DNA from: JAOUEA01 sp963810945
Lineage (GTDB): Bacteria > Actinomycetota > UBA4738 > HRBIN12
Direction: 5' to 3'
DNA: 64,000 bases
NCBI GenBank assembly: GCA_963810945.1
Contig: CAWEPI010000004.1
Coordinates: forward strand, 806,001 to 870,000
Of this stretch, positions 23,662 through 33,231 are shown piece by piece; position 1 is the first letter of the stretch; the number at the start of each line of letters is the position of its first letter. The position numbers were made by a program, and so were the translations under genes. The notes below the pieces were generated by a model, which was not told the origin of the DNA, searched no databases, and saw only the letters and a list, made by a program, of their open reading frames with translations.

Positions 23662-24846
23662 TCATCCACAACCGATCCGGTCTGCGAAGCTCTCCCCCAC
23701 CAAACCCTCGACCTCGACGCCCAGGAGATCCGCGACGGTCTGCCCCAGGTCGCCGAACGAGGCTCTGGTCCCGATGTCGAATGGGCCCCCGGACAGACCG
23801 GCAGCGAGCAGCGGGGTGCGTTCGCGCGAGTGGTCAGTGGACGGTGTGGTGGGGTCGCATCCGTGATCGCCGGTCATCAGCAGCACGCCCCCGTCGAGGG
23901 CTCCGACGATCTCGGGGAGCCGCGTGTCGAGGGCCTCGATGGCGCCCGCGTAGCCGGTCGGATCGTTGCGATGCCCGTACTTCGAGTCGAAGTCGACGAG
24001 GTTCGTGAACACGAACGATCTCTCGCGCCCTCGGAGGTAGTCCAGGGTGAGATCGATCCCGTGCGCGTTCGAGTCGGAGTAGACGGCCTCGGTGATGCCG
24101 CGTCGGGAGAAGATGTCCTGGATCTTCCCCACGCCGATCACGGAGACCCCGGCGCCGTCGAGGGCGTCGAGGACGGTCGGGCCCGGCGGCGGGACGGCAT
24201 AGTCGCGGCGCTCCGGGCTGCGCACGAACGCGCCCGGCTCCCCCTCGAACGGACGCGCGATCACGCGTCCCACCAGATGGGGGCCCGTCAGCAGGGACCG
24301 CGCGGTCCTGCACCATGCGTAGAGCTCCTCTAGGGGCACCACGGCCTTGTGGGTGGCGATCTGGAACACGCTGTCGCCGCTCGTGTACACGATCGGGCGG
24401 CCCGTCCTCATGTGTTGCTCCCCGAGCTCCGCGATGATCTCCGTCCCCGAGGCGGGGACGTTCCCGAGGACCTCGCGACCGATCGCGGCCTCGAACGGCT
24501 CGATCACCTCGGGGGGGAACCCGTGGGGGTATAGCGGGAAAGGGTCGTCGAGGCGGATCCCCATCATCTCCCAGTGCCCGGTGGTGGTGTCCTTGCCGGC
24601 CGAGACCTCCGTGGCGCGCCCGTGCGCCGTTCCCGGTTCCGCGCGCGGGGCGATGCCTTCGATCGTCGTGAGGGAGCCGAGTCCCATCACCTCGAGGTTC
24701 GGTGCATGCAAGCCCCCCACCGCCCGGGAGGTGTTGCCGAGCGTGTCCGAGCCCCCGTCGCCGTAGGCCGCCGCGTCGGGGGCGTCGCCGACGCCCCAGG
24801 AGTCGCAGACGATCACGCACACCCGAGGCACCTTCGGCTCGCTCAC
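23662..24846 (-). CDS. deoB: Phosphopentomutase
   Basis: A 394-residue alkaline-phosphatase-fold mutase converting (deoxy)ribose-1-phosphate to the 5-phosphate. The metal and phosphothreonine sites appear as VIVCDSWGVGDAPDA and GSDTLGNTS; TTTGHWEMMG, YTSGDSVFQIA, YSDSNAHGIDL and LMTGDHGCDPTT contribute further ligands. The GTG at 24846 (VSEPKVPRV) is chosen; GTG 24858 is equally possible, as GAGGGG lies just before it. It acts in nucleoside catabolism with deoA. The 175 bp upstream, to the DksA-like stop, contain no gene. Confidence 0.93.
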   Translation of the reverse strand: MSEPKVPRVCVIVCDSWGVGDAPDAAAYGDGGSDTLGNTSRAVGGLHAPNLEVMGLGSLTTIEGIAPRAEPGTAHGRATEVSAGKDTTTGHWEMMGIRLDDPFPLYPHGFPPEVIEPFEAAIGREVLGNVPASGTEIIAELGEQHMRTGRPIVYTSGDSVFQIATHKAVVPLEELYAWCRTARSLLTGPHLVGRVIARPFEGEPGAFVRSPERRDYAVPPPGPTVLDALDGAGVSVIGVGKIQDIFSRRGITEAVYSDSNAHGIDLTLDYLRGRERSFVFTNLVDFDSKYGHRNDPTGYAGAIEALDTRLPEIVGALDGGVLLMTGDHGCDPTTPSTDHSRERTPLLAAGLSGGPFDIGTRASFGDLGQTVADLLGVEVEGLVGESFADRIGCG

Positions 24847-25033
24847 GGGTCGACTCACGGCCCCTCGGCGCTCGACGGTCGGATCGCACCATCCATGGGA
24901 GCGCATCGTACAGGGAGGTCTGGGGTCTACTCCTGAGCCGCGACGCAGGCGCGGGCGATCGACGAGAAGGTGCCCACGCAGCACGCTTGTGTCCCGTGGC
25001 TCCCCGCTCCTCTCCCACCCGGAGCACTCGGGC

Positions 25034-25378
25034 TCAACCGCCGTCCCCCAGCTTCTTGCAGTCGATGCAGAGGATCGCCCACGGCAGGGCGTCCAGCCGT
25101 TCGGGGGCGATCGGTCGGCCACAGCGTTCGCACGTGCCGTAGGTCCCGGCATCCATCTTCGCCAGGGCCCGGTCCACCAGGCGCAGGTTCGATCGGAGCG
25201 CTCGTGAGACCGAGATCAGCCGCGAACGTTCCTCGGTGCTGTGCGAGCGGTCGGAGAAGCCCGCATCGCCCGCGAACGCGACCTCGTCCGCGTCGGGATC
25301 CGCGCCCAGCTCCTGCAGCTCGGTTCGCAGGTTCGTTCGTTGCCCCTCGAGCTGCGCCCTCAGCGCATCAAGCTCCAT
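25034..25378 (-). CDS. TraR/DksA-type zinc-finger protein
   Basis: A 114-residue protein with a coiled-coil first half (LDALRAQLEGQRTNLRTELQEL), an SDRSHSTEERSRL segment like the DksA tip region, and a C4 zinc finger (TCERCGRPIAPERL, ILCIDCKKL). DksA-like proteins enter the RNA polymerase secondary channel; this short form lacks the classic DxxDxA tip, so the effect on transcription is open. ATG 25378 is preceded by GGAGGTGATC, fully complementary to the 16S tail; that signal lies inside the end of xerD, with an 11-nt overlap. Confidence 0.88.
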   Translation of the reverse strand: MELDALRAQLEGQRTNLRTELQELGADPDADEVAFAGDAGFSDRSHSTEERSRLISVSRALRSNLRLVDRALAKMDAGTYGTCERCGRPIAPERLDALPWAILCIDCKKLGDGG

Positions 25379-26354
25379 GATCACCTCCCGTGCTCATCCC
25401 GCGCCGCGCTCGCGGATGTGAGGTGTAGTACACCTCACGCAGGTGCTCCTCGGTCACCAACGTGTAGATCTGCGTGGTGGCGACGCTCGCGTGACCCAGC
25501 AACTCCTGTACCACACGGACGTCGGCCCCGCCCTCGAGCAGGTGCGTGGCGAACGAGTGTCGCAGCGAGTGCGGCGTCACGCGGCGTTCGATGCCGACCG
25601 CCTGCACGTACGTGGCGAGGATGCGGTTGACGCTCTGACGCGTCAGTCTCCCACCGCGCCGGTTCAATAGGAGCGCGCCCCGGCTCGCGCCCGAGACGAA
25701 CGACGGCCGCGCGCGCGTGAGGTAGGCCGCGACCGCCTCCGCTCCGAAGCGCCCGAGCGGCACCTCGCGCTCCTTGCCCCCCTTGCCGAGGACACGAACG
25801 GCTCCCTCTTCTAGGTCGACGTCGTCGACGTCGAGACCGACCAGCTCCGAGACCCGCAGCCCCGACCCGTAGAGCAGCTCGAGGAGCGCGCGGTCGCGCA
25901 GGCCAGCGGGCGTTGCTTCCTCGGGGGCCTCGAGCAGTCGGAGGACCTCGTCGACACCGAGCGGGCGCGGGAGCGACCGCGGGAGCTTGGGCTGGCGGAT
26001 GCTCGCCGCGGGATCGCGCGCGGTGACGCCCTCCCGCAGGAGGAACCGGTGGAAGGAGCGGACGGCCGAGAGCGTACGGGCCACCGACGTCGCTCGGTAG
26101 GGGCGATCGTCCTCGCCGTGGGTGGAGGCGGAGATCGACGCGACGAAGGACCGGACCGTGGACTCGTCGACCGCGTCCAACGAGGCCACGTCACGGCGGT
26201 GGAGGAACGCCACGTAGCGGCTGAGGTCGCGCCGGTACGCCGCGAGCGTGTGGTCCGAGAGCCCGCGCTCGACGGTGAGGTGATCGAGGAAGCGATCCGC
26301 CTCGAGCGCGATCGGGTCGGTGCCGGTGCCGCCGTCGCTCCGGGAGGTCGTCAC
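25368..26354 (-). CDS. xerD: Site-specific tyrosine recombinase XerD
   Basis: A 328-residue recombinase resolving chromosome dimers at dif. An N-terminal SAM-like core-binding domain (LDHLTVERGLSDHTLAAYRRDL) precedes the catalytic domain with Arg in GLRVSELVGL, Lys in LGKGGKERE, the HxxR box HSLRHSFATHLLE, His in ELLGHASVATTQIY and Tyr in that last motif. GTG 26354 overlaps the nudix stop (GTGA). Gene order nudix-xerD matches Rv1700-Rv1701. Confidence 0.95.
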   Translation of the reverse strand: MTTSRSDGGTGTDPIALEADRFLDHLTVERGLSDHTLAAYRRDLSRYVAFLHRRDVASLDAVDESTVRSFVASISASTHGEDDRPYRATSVARTLSAVRSFHRFLLREGVTARDPAASIRQPKLPRSLPRPLGVDEVLRLLEAPEEATPAGLRDRALLELLYGSGLRVSELVGLDVDDVDLEEGAVRVLGKGGKEREVPLGRFGAEAVAAYLTRARPSFVSGASRGALLLNRRGGRLTRQSVNRILATYVQAVGIERRVTPHSLRHSFATHLLEGGADVRVVQELLGHASVATTQIYTLVTEEHLREVYYTSHPRARRGMSTGGDHGA

Positions 26355-26872
26355 GGCGTGGGCAGGGCCGGGGCGGTGGCCGCGAGCAACAGCGCGAACG
26401 CGGTCTTCACATCGCGGATCTTGCCGCCGCGCGCCGCGGCGACCATCCGGTCCAGCGGGATGCGGATCAGCTCGATCCCGGCCTCGGGGCGGCCGGTCGG
26501 TTCGGCCTCGGTGCGCGCCCAGAACACGTGCACGTACTCGTCGGTGAACCCCGCGCTCGCGTAGTAGCCGCCGAGGAACTCGATCACCGTGTGTCGGTAC
26601 CCCGTCTCCTCGAGGAGTTCGCGCCCCGCGCAGCTGAGGGCGTCCTCGCCGTCCACGTCGAGCAGTCCCGCGGGGATCTCCGTGAGCACCTCCCGCACCG
26701 GAGGCCGGAACTGCTTCACGAGCAGCACGTCGCCCTCGGGGGTGAGCGGGAGCACGGCGGCCGCGCCCTTGTGGTGCACGACCTCCCAGGGCCCGATCTC
26801 GGGCCAGTCCTCCACGTCGACGCGGAACGCGACCCCGTCGAACGCCGTGGCGAAGGCCCGGGGCTCGGGCAT
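26351..26872 (-). CDS. ADP-ribose pyrophosphatase-type Nudix hydrolase
   Basis: A 173-residue Nudix protein. The Nudix box reads GLLDVDGEDALSCAGRELLEETGY with the REUxEExGU core intact and one extra residue between the first Gly and Glu, as in mycobacterial ADP-ribose pyrophosphatases; the Pro in IPAGLL and the downstream GFTDEYVHVF also fit that subfamily. It hydrolyses ADP-ribose or a related nucleoside diphosphate sugar. The start lies three bases after the pyrG stop. Confidence 0.9.
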   Translation of the reverse strand: MPEPRAFATAFDGVAFRVDVEDWPEIGPWEVVHHKGAAAVLPLTPEGDVLLVKQFRPPVREVLTEIPAGLLDVDGEDALSCAGRELLEETGYRHTVIEFLGGYYASAGFTDEYVHVFWARTEAEPTGRPEAGIELIRIPLDRMVAAARGGKIRDVKTAFALLLAATAPALPTP

Positions 26873-26875
26873 CGC

Positions 26876-28519
26876 CTATCCGATGACGGAAACCGCGCGA
26901 TCCGCCCGCGTCCGCGCGTAGCGCTGGGCGGCGCCGACGAACTCCCGGAAGAGCGGGTGCGGCCGGGTGGGGCGCGAGCGCAGCTCCGGGTGGAACTGTC
27001 CCGCCACGAAGAACGGATGATCCGGCAGCTCGATGATCTCGGTGAGGCGCCCCTTCTGGGAGTTCCCGGAGAGCACGAGCCCGTGGGACTCCAGGGCCTC
27101 GTGGTACGCCGGGTTCACCTCCCATCGGTGCCGGTGGCGCTCCTCTACGACCTCCTCGCCGTAGGCCGAGGCGGCCCTGGTGCCGGGCACCAGGTAACAG
27201 GCCTGGGCGCCCAGGCGCATCGTCGCGCCCATGTCCGTCACGTTCTTCTGCTCGGGCAGCAGGTCGATCACGGCATGGGGCGTCGACGGATCGAACTCCG
27301 AGGAGTTGGCGCCCTCGAGCTTGCAGACGTTGCGCGCGAACTCCACGACCGCGACCTGCAGGCCGAGGCAGATCCCGAGGAACGGGATCTGGCGCTCGCG
27401 CGCGAAGCGCACCGCGGCGACCTTGCCCTCCACGCCGCGGACCCCGAAGCCCCCCGGGATGAGGATGCCGTCGACGTCGTGGAGCGCCTCCTCCGTGGCG
27501 GAGCCGCCGAGATCGTCGGAGGCCACCCAGCGGATCCGCACGTCGGCGCCGTGGTGGAAGCCGCCGTGGTAGAGCGACTCCATCACGCTCAGGTAGGCGT
27601 CGCGCAGGTTCACGTACTTGCCGACCACCGCGATCGTGACCGGTTCCGAGGCGGCGTGGATCCGGTCGACGAGCGACGTCCACTCGGAGAGGTCGGGCTC
27701 GTGATCGATCCCGAGGTGGGTGGCGAGCTCGGCGTCGAGGCCCTCCTCGTGCAGGACGAGGGGCACCTCGTAGATCGAGGCCGCATCCACGGCGCTGATC
27801 ACGCCGCTGATGGGGACGTCGCAGAGCAGGGAGATCTTCTCCTTGAGGTGGCGTCCGATGGGCCGGTCCGAACGGCAGACGATGGCGTCGGGCTGCAGAC
27901 CGAGCGCGCGCAGCTCCTTGACGGAGTGCTGCGTGGGCTTGGTCTTCAGCTCGCCGGAGGGGCCGATGAACGGCATCAGCGAGACGTGGACGAACGCGCA
28001 GTTGGTGCGCCCCACCTCGTTGCGCAGCTGACGGATGGCCTCCAGGAACGGCAGCGATTCGATGTCACCGACGGTGCCGCCGATCTCCACGATCACCAGA
28101 TCGGCCTGCTCCGCCTCGGCGAGCGAACGCACCCGCTCCTTGATCTCGTCGGTGATGTGCGGGATCACCTGCACGGTCTTGCCCAGGTAGTCGCCGCGGC
28201 GTTCCTTCGCGATCACCGACGAGTAGACGGCGCCCGTGGTGAAGTTGGACCCGCGGTGGAGGTCGGCGTCCAGGAAGCGCTCGTAGTGCCCGAGATCGAG
28301 ATCCGTCTCGGCCCCGTCGTCCAAGACGAAGACCTCGCCGTGCTCGAACGGGTTCATCGTGCCCGGATCGACGTTGATGTACGGGTCGAGCTTCTGGAGG
28401 ACGACCTTGAGACCCCGGGACTTGAAGAGGCGGCCGAGGGAGGCGGTGGTGATGCCCTTGCCGAGTCCTGAAGCGACGCCACCCGTCACGAAGATGAACT
28501 TCGACCGTTCTCTCACCAC
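26876..28519 (-). CDS. pyrG: CTP synthase
   Basis: A 547-residue two-domain enzyme that aminates UTP to CTP with glutamine. The synthetase domain begins KFIFVTGGVASGLGKGIT and contains EIGGTVGDIESLPFLEA; the class I glutaminase domain has LIPGGFGVRG, the nucleophile in FLGICLGLQVAVVEF and the His-Glu pair in FHPELRSRP. Length is normal. GTG 28519 is followed by a second GTG codon. Downstream nudix and xerD are nearly contiguous; recN ends 82 bp upstream. Confidence 0.97.
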   Translation of the reverse strand: MVRERSKFIFVTGGVASGLGKGITTASLGRLFKSRGLKVVLQKLDPYINVDPGTMNPFEHGEVFVLDDGAETDLDLGHYERFLDADLHRGSNFTTGAVYSSVIAKERRGDYLGKTVQVIPHITDEIKERVRSLAEAEQADLVIVEIGGTVGDIESLPFLEAIRQLRNEVGRTNCAFVHVSLMPFIGPSGELKTKPTQHSVKELRALGLQPDAIVCRSDRPIGRHLKEKISLLCDVPISGVISAVDAASIYEVPLVLHEEGLDAELATHLGIDHEPDLSEWTSLVDRIHAASEPVTIAVVGKYVNLRDAYLSVMESLYHGGFHHGADVRIRWVASDDLGGSATEEALHDVDGILIPGGFGVRGVEGKVAAVRFARERQIPFLGICLGLQVAVVEFARNVCKLEGANSSEFDPSTPHAVIDLLPEQKNVTDMGATMRLGAQACYLVPGTRAASAYGEEVVEERHRHRWEVNPAYHEALESHGLVLSGNSQKGRLTEIIELPDHPFFVAGQFHPELRSRPTRPHPLFREFVGAAQRYARTRADRAVSVIG

Positions 28520-28601
28520 GGGAAGCGATGCTAGCAGAGGGGGCCGACGGCTCGGGCGTGTTGCCCCAGAAATGTGTCGTGGCGGGCCCCTCGGGGTGCT
28601 C

Positions 28602-30248
28602 TCATGCCCCTGCCCGAACCTTCGCGGCCTCGCCCAGCAGCTCCTCGGCGTGGGAGACGGCCGACTCGCTGTCGGCCAGCCCCGCGAGCATCCGGGAGAG
28701 CTCAGCGACCCGCTCGCGGTCGTCGAGGACCTCCACGGTGGCCTCGTCGCCTTCCTTGCGCACCCGCACGTGACGGTCCGCGAAGCACGCGATCTGCGGG
28801 AGGTGCGTCACGACCAGCACCTGCCGTCCGAGCGCCAGACGCGCGAGGCGACGGCCCACCGCGAGCCCCGCTTGTCCGCCGATCCCCGCGTCCACCTCGT
28901 CGAAGACCAGCGTGGGCACGTCGTCGAGGTCCGCCAGGACGCTGCGACAGGCCAACATCGTCCTGGACAGCTCGCCCCCCGAAGCGGTCTTGGCGAGGGG
29001 CTGCAGCGGTTGGCCGGGGGCCCCGGAGAAGCGGAGCTCGGCCCGCTCGGCGCCGGCCCCTGCGAGCTCCGTCATGGGCTCCAGCTCGACCTCGACCCGG
29101 GCGCCGGGCATCCCCAGCTCCTCGAGCTCGTCCCCGATCGCGCGCGCGAGCCCCGGCGCGGCGGCGGCGCGGCCTTCCGAGATCACCGCCGCGCGCGCCG
29201 CGGCGGTGGCCGCGAGCTCCTGTTCCCGGGCCGCGAGGTCGGCGATCCGATCATCGGCGCCGGTGAGCGCATCCAGCCGCTCCTCGGCCCCCGACAGGAA
29301 CCTGAGCACGTCCCCGTCGGTCTCGCCGTACTTGCGCTGCAGGGCCTTCAGGGATGCGAGCCGGTCCCGTGCCTCCTGGAGCCGCTGCGGGTCGGCCAGG
29401 AGGCCTTCCCGATAGCCGCGGACGTCGCGGGCCAGCTCCCCGAGTTCGGCCGCCAGCCCTCGTGCGCGGGTCGCCAGCTCGCCCGCGCCGGCATCGAGCG
29501 ATGCGGCCGCCTCCAGGGCTCCGGCGACGTCGCCGAGGGCATCCGCGACGCCTTCGTCGTCCGCGAGGGCGGCCTCCGCGGCCCCCGCCTCCTCGAGGAG
29601 GCGCTCCACGTGCGCGAGGCGCGCCTCCTCCGCCACGAGCGCCGGCGTCTCCTCGGGCTGCGGGTCGACGGCGTGGATCTCGTTGACCTGATATGCGAGC
29701 AGATCCAGCTCGCGCTCGCGATCGCGGGCGTCGTCGCGCAGCTCATCGAGCTGCGCGCGGACGAGCCGCAACGCCTCGAACGACTCCCGGTAGGTGGCGA
29801 GCGCCACGAGGTGCGCCTCGCCCGCCGAGCGATCGAGGAACGCCGTCTGCGTCGCGGCGTGCAGGAGCCGCTGGGCTTGGTGCTGGCCGTGCACCTCCAC
29901 GAGCCCTTCCCCCAGCTGGGCGAGGGCCGACGCCGTGGCGAGCTGTCCGCCGATCCGCGCGGAGCTCTTCCCCTCCGCCCCCACCGACCGGGCGAGGATC
30001 AGCTCGCCGTCCTCGCTCCACTCCTCGGAACCCGCCGGGGCGTCGAAGCGGGCCTGGATGCGCGCGGCCGTGCGCCCCGCACGCACGAGCGAGGCCGTGC
30101 CGCGCGCGCCGAGCGCGAGCGCGAGGCCCACGGTGACCATGGTCTTGCCCGCGCCCGTCTCGCCGGTGAGCACGTTGAGGCCGGCGTGGAGCTCGAGATC
30201 GAGGTCGTCGATGACGCCCAGCCCCGTGATGCGCAGCTCGTGGAGCAC
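28602..30248 (-). CDS. recN: DNA repair protein RecN
   Basis: A 548-residue SMC-like ATPase for double-strand break repair. Walker A is LTGETGAGKTMVTVGLALALG near the N-terminus, a long Ala/Glu-rich coiled coil fills the middle, and the C-terminus has KTASGGELSRTML and Walker B TLVFDEVDAGIGGQAG. Length is typical. It follows nadK after nine bases, as in the Rv1694-Rv1696 order. Confidence 0.95.
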   Translation of the reverse strand: MLHELRITGLGVIDDLDLELHAGLNVLTGETGAGKTMVTVGLALALGARGTASLVRAGRTAARIQARFDAPAGSEEWSEDGELILARSVGAEGKSSARIGGQLATASALAQLGEGLVEVHGQHQAQRLLHAATQTAFLDRSAGEAHLVALATYRESFEALRLVRAQLDELRDDARDRERELDLLAYQVNEIHAVDPQPEETPALVAEEARLAHVERLLEEAGAAEAALADDEGVADALGDVAGALEAAASLDAGAGELATRARGLAAELGELARDVRGYREGLLADPQRLQEARDRLASLKALQRKYGETDGDVLRFLSGAEERLDALTGADDRIADLAAREQELAATAAARAAVISEGRAAAAPGLARAIGDELEELGMPGARVEVELEPMTELAGAGAERAELRFSGAPGQPLQPLAKTASGGELSRTMLACRSVLADLDDVPTLVFDEVDAGIGGQAGLAVGRRLARLALGRQVLVVTHLPQIACFADRHVRVRKEGDEATVEVLDDRERVAELSRMLAGLADSESAVSHAEELLGEAAKVRAGA

Positions 30249-30257
30249 GCGGGGAGT

Positions 30258-31130
30258 CTAGCCCCCGCCCCCGACATCGTTGCCCCCGTCCAGCTCGGCA
30301 TCGATGTCGCCGGGGAGGCGGAACTTCTCCCGCACGAGGGAGAGGAACCCGGGCGCGTCGTCGCGCCGCACGAGCCGGGCCGGTCGGGCCGAGGCACGGA
30401 TCCGAACACGCGCCCCCACCGGGAGCTCGATGCTCTGACGCCCGTCCGCGGAGAGGATGCCGCTCTCCTCCCCCACCACTTGGAGCTGGACCTGGCTGCG
30501 CGCGGACAGGACGAATGATCGATCGAACACCATGTGCGCCGCGATCGGCGTCAGCACGAGCGAGTCCACGTCGGGGCTCACGATCGGACCGCGGGCGGAG
30601 AAGGAGTACGCGGTCGATCCGGTCGGGGAGGCGACGATCACGCCGTCCGCCGAGAACGTCGTGACGTAGGCGCCGTCGACCTCGACCACGAGGCGGATCA
30701 GACGGTGGCGGGCGCGCTTCTCCACCATGACCTCGTTCAGCCCCCACTGCGGGCTGAAGTCGGCGCCGTCGACGGGCTCCACGGTGAGGGCTAGGCGCTC
30801 TTCGATCCGCGCGGTGCCGGCCAGGACGCTGCGCACGAGCGGTGGGGCGTCCCCGGGCTCGACCTCCGTGAGGAACCCGAGCCGGCCGACCTTCACACCG
30901 AGGACCGGACACCCGGCCACCGAGGCGGCGAACGCGGCCCGCAGGAAGGTGCCGTCACCGCCGACGGAGATCACGAGATCGAGCCCCTCCGCCCCCTGGG
31001 GTGGCCGGTGCCCGTCGTCGGGCAGCACGACGGTCTCGGCCCCGGCGGATCGGCAGAGGGCACGGAGCGTCTCGGTGGCCTCCTGGGCCGCCTCGCGGCG
31101 AGGGTGCGTGACGAAGCCGACCCGCGTCAT
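30258..31130 (-). CDS. nadK: NAD kinase
   Basis: A 290-residue NAD(+) kinase (PpnK). The phosphate-binding GGDGT motif is in VISVGGDGTFLRAAF; VKVGRLGFLTEV and the conserved VASPTGSTAYSFSARGPIV block identify the family. ATG 31130 overlaps the tlyA stop (ATGA). It makes NADP for biosynthesis and redox defence. Confidence 0.96.
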   Translation of the reverse strand: MTRVGFVTHPRREAAQEATETLRALCRSAGAETVVLPDDGHRPPQGAEGLDLVISVGGDGTFLRAAFAASVAGCPVLGVKVGRLGFLTEVEPGDAPPLVRSVLAGTARIEERLALTVEPVDGADFSPQWGLNEVMVEKRARHRLIRLVVEVDGAYVTTFSADGVIVASPTGSTAYSFSARGPIVSPDVDSLVLTPIAAHMVFDRSFVLSARSQVQLQVVGEESGILSADGRQSIELPVGARVRIRASARPARLVRRDDAPGFLSLVREKFRLPGDIDAELDGGNDVGGGG

Positions 31131-31945
31131 CCCCGGATCGCCGCCCCTTCGGCCACCGCGGCGTCGAGATCGGGCCCGGGAGGGGCCGACGCTCCGGCCT
31201 CGGCCATCACGGGACCCTTGCGCCCGTACAGCAGGAACTCGACGTTGCCGGCGGGCCCGATCACCGGCGAGGCCATGGCCGCCGCCGGGGTGACGCTCGC
31301 GCGCGCCGCGGCCTCGCTCACCTCGGCCAGGACCCGCCGCCAGACGTCGGGCTCGCGCACCACGCCGCCCCGACGGACGTCGTCCGGGCCCGCTTCGAAC
31401 TGCGGCTTGACCAGCAGGACGAAGGCGGCGTCGGGGGTCGCGAGGCGGGCGAGCCCGCCGATCACCAGCCTGAGCGAGATGAAGGAGAGGTCGGCCACCA
31501 CGAGCTCCGGGGCGGCGGGGAGATCCTCGCGGCCCAGCTCACGGACGTTCGTGCGCTCCCGCACGACCACGCGATCGTCGGTGCGAAGCTCCCACGCGAG
31601 CTGCCCGTAGCCGACGTCGACCGCCGTCACCCGCGCGGCGCCCGCGCGCAGGAGGCAGTCGGTGAAGCCGCCGGTCGACGCGCCGGCGTCGAGGCACTCG
31701 CGACCGCGCGGATCGAGTGCGAAGCGGTCGAGGCCGGCGCGCAGCTTCTCCCCGCCGCGTGAGACGTACCGCCTGACCGGAGCGGCGATCACCACCGGGG
31801 CGTCGTCGGCGACCATCGTCGCGGCCTTGGTCGCGGTGGTGCCCGCGACCGACACCAGGCCCGCCCTCACGGCCTCCTGAGCCTCCGACCGGCTCGCCGC
31901 CAGCCCCCTGCGCACGAGCTCCGCGTCGAGGCGGCGGCGCGTCAC
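31127..31945 (-). CDS. tlyA: TlyA-type rRNA 2'-O-methyltransferase
   Basis: A 272-residue protein with an N-terminal S4 domain (LDAELVRRGLAASRSEAQEAV) and a Rossmann methyltransferase domain. The K-D-K-E set of 2'-O-methyltransferases can be followed as SRGGEKL, VVADLSFIS, LLVKPQFEAG and NVEFLLYG; SAM binding is in CLDAGASTGGFTDCLL. Mycobacterial TlyA methylates C1409 of 16S and C1920 of 23S rRNA and determines capreomycin sensitivity. The start is 20 bp after the phasin-like gene's stop. Confidence 0.94.
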   Translation of the reverse strand: MTRRRLDAELVRRGLAASRSEAQEAVRAGLVSVAGTTATKAATMVADDAPVVIAAPVRRYVSRGGEKLRAGLDRFALDPRGRECLDAGASTGGFTDCLLRAGAARVTAVDVGYGQLAWELRTDDRVVVRERTNVRELGREDLPAAPELVVADLSFISLRLVIGGLARLATPDAAFVLLVKPQFEAGPDDVRRGGVVREPDVWRRVLAEVSEAAARASVTPAAAMASPVIGPAGNVEFLLYGRKGPVMAEAGASAPPGPDLDAAVAEGAAIRG

Positions 31946-31965
31946 CGATCGACCCTCGTGGCGCC

Positions 31966-32376
31966 TCAGGCGTCGGCGGGGGGCTCGGATCCCGTTGCCG
32001 GGGCCGGGGCGGTGGGGGCAGGCTTCTTCGCCGTGGACCTCTTCGCCGTGGACTTCCGGGCGGTGGTCTTCTTGCGCCCCGACGCGGTCATGCCCGCCGC
32101 GCGCTCCAGTTCGCGTACGCGCTTCTTCAGCGCGTCCAGGTCTGCCTGCGAGGCCACGCCCACGGTCTTCACCTGGTGCTGAACCTCACGGGCCACGAAC
32201 TCCTTGAGGCGGTCGCGGTTGCGCTGGGACCACTCCAGCAGGTCGGCCGAGGCCTTGGCCACCTGCTCCTTGGCGGCTCCGGGCTCCATCATGTCCTTGG
32301 CCAGTTGCTGTGCCCTCGCGGGGCTGAGGATCCCGATCGCGGCTTCCAGGGTGTCGCGCAGGTCGTCGAGCAGCAT
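31966..32376 (-). CDS. Phasin-like coiled-coil protein with Lys/Ala-rich tail
   Basis: A 136-residue soluble protein: an amphipathic helical first half (LLDDLRDTLEAAIGILSPARAQ, LAKDMMEPGA), a coiled coil (SQADLDALKKRVRELERAAG) and a basic C-terminal tail repeating K-K-T/S-A (KKTTARKSTAKRSTAKK), like histone-H1-like or PhaF-type tails that can bind DNA. ATG 32376 has AGGA at good spacing; ATG 32391 is in frame upstream. It may be a polyhydroxyalkanoate granule or nucleoid-associated protein, but no PHA gene is nearby. Function unknown. Confidence 0.75.
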   Translation of the reverse strand: MLLDDLRDTLEAAIGILSPARAQQLAKDMMEPGAAKEQVAKASADLLEWSQRNRDRLKEFVAREVQHQVKTVGVASQADLDALKKRVRELERAAGMTASGRKKTTARKSTAKRSTAKKPAPTAPAPATGSEPPADA

Positions 32377-32445
32377 GGGATGTCCTTTCATCTCATCGGT
32401 GAGGTGGCGCCAACACCCAGTCTACCCCCGGGCCTCGGGGGCTCT

Positions 32446-33231
32446 TCAGCCGGAAGGGGTCTCGAAGAGCGCGCCGAGGTCCTCGCCGACGAACGTGGGC
32501 CGCGCCTCGGACGCCTCCAGGTCCTCGCGGCGCGCGATGCCCGTGAGCACCAGGAGGGAGTCCCACCCCATCGCGCCCGCCCCGGCGATGTCCGTCTCGA
32601 GGCGATCGCCGATCACCAACGGGGTGCCGCCACCGGCGCGCGCGAGCGCGGCCCGCAGGATCGGAGCGTTCGGCTTGCCCACCACCTCGGCGCGTGCCCC
32701 CGTGGTGACCTCGATCGCCGCCAGCAGGGCTCCGGCGCCGGGCCAGGCCCGACCGTCGGCGGCGGGGAACGAGGCGTCCGCGTTGGTGGCCACCAGGGGC
32801 ACGCCGGACTCGACGAGGATCGACGCGGTGCGGAGCTCGGCGTAGTCGGCCTGCCGATCGAGGCCCACGACCACCACATCCACCGCGGCGGGCTCACCCT
32901 CCACCACCGCGACGCCGCGGTCGGCGAGCGCGCGCGTGATCCCCTCCTCCCCGACGACGAACGCGGTGGCGACACCCCGCTCGGCGAGCATCGAAGCCGT
33001 CGTGAGGGCGGAGGTCTCCACCTCGGACGCGTCGGCGGCGATGCCGAGGCCGCGCAGCTTCGCCGCGACGGCTTCGGGCGTGCGCGACGAGTTGTTGGTC
33101 ACGAAGGCCACACGCCCTCCGAGCGTGCGCAGGCGCGCCATCGCGTCCACCGCGCCGTCCACCGCGACGGCGCCCCGGTACAGGACCCCGTCGAGATCGA
33201 GGAGGAAGGCGTCGTAGCGGGAGACCAGCAT
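32446..33231 (-). CDS. HAD superfamily phosphatase, NagD type (Rv1692-like)
   Basis: A 261-residue HAD subclass IIA phosphatase: motif I FLLDLDGVLYRG, motif II VTNNSSRTPE, motif III VGKPNAPIL and motif IV LVIGDRLETDIAGA. The Rv1692 homologue has been described as a glycerol-3-phosphate phosphatase; synteny (tlyA nearby, TPR gene directly upstream) supports equivalence, though substrate is inferred. ATG 33231 is adjacent to the TPR gene stop with no gap. Confidence 0.9.
   Translation of the reverse strand: MLVSRYDAFLLDLDGVLYRGAVAVDGAVDAMARLRTLGGRVAFVTNNSSRTPEAVAAKLRGLGIAADASEVETSALTTASMLAERGVATAFVVGEEGITRALADRGVAVVEGEPAAVDVVVVGLDRQADYAELRTASILVESGVPLVATNADASFPAADGRAWPGAGALLAAIEVTTGARAEVVGKPNAPILRAALARAGGGTPLVIGDRLETDIAGAGAMGWDSLLVLTGIARREDLEASEARPTFVGEDLGALFETPSG

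Noticed and set aside
26528..28471. 647-codon open frame antisense to pyrG
   Set aside because: CTP synthase motifs are complete on the minus strand; the antisense frame has low-complexity composition and no start signal.
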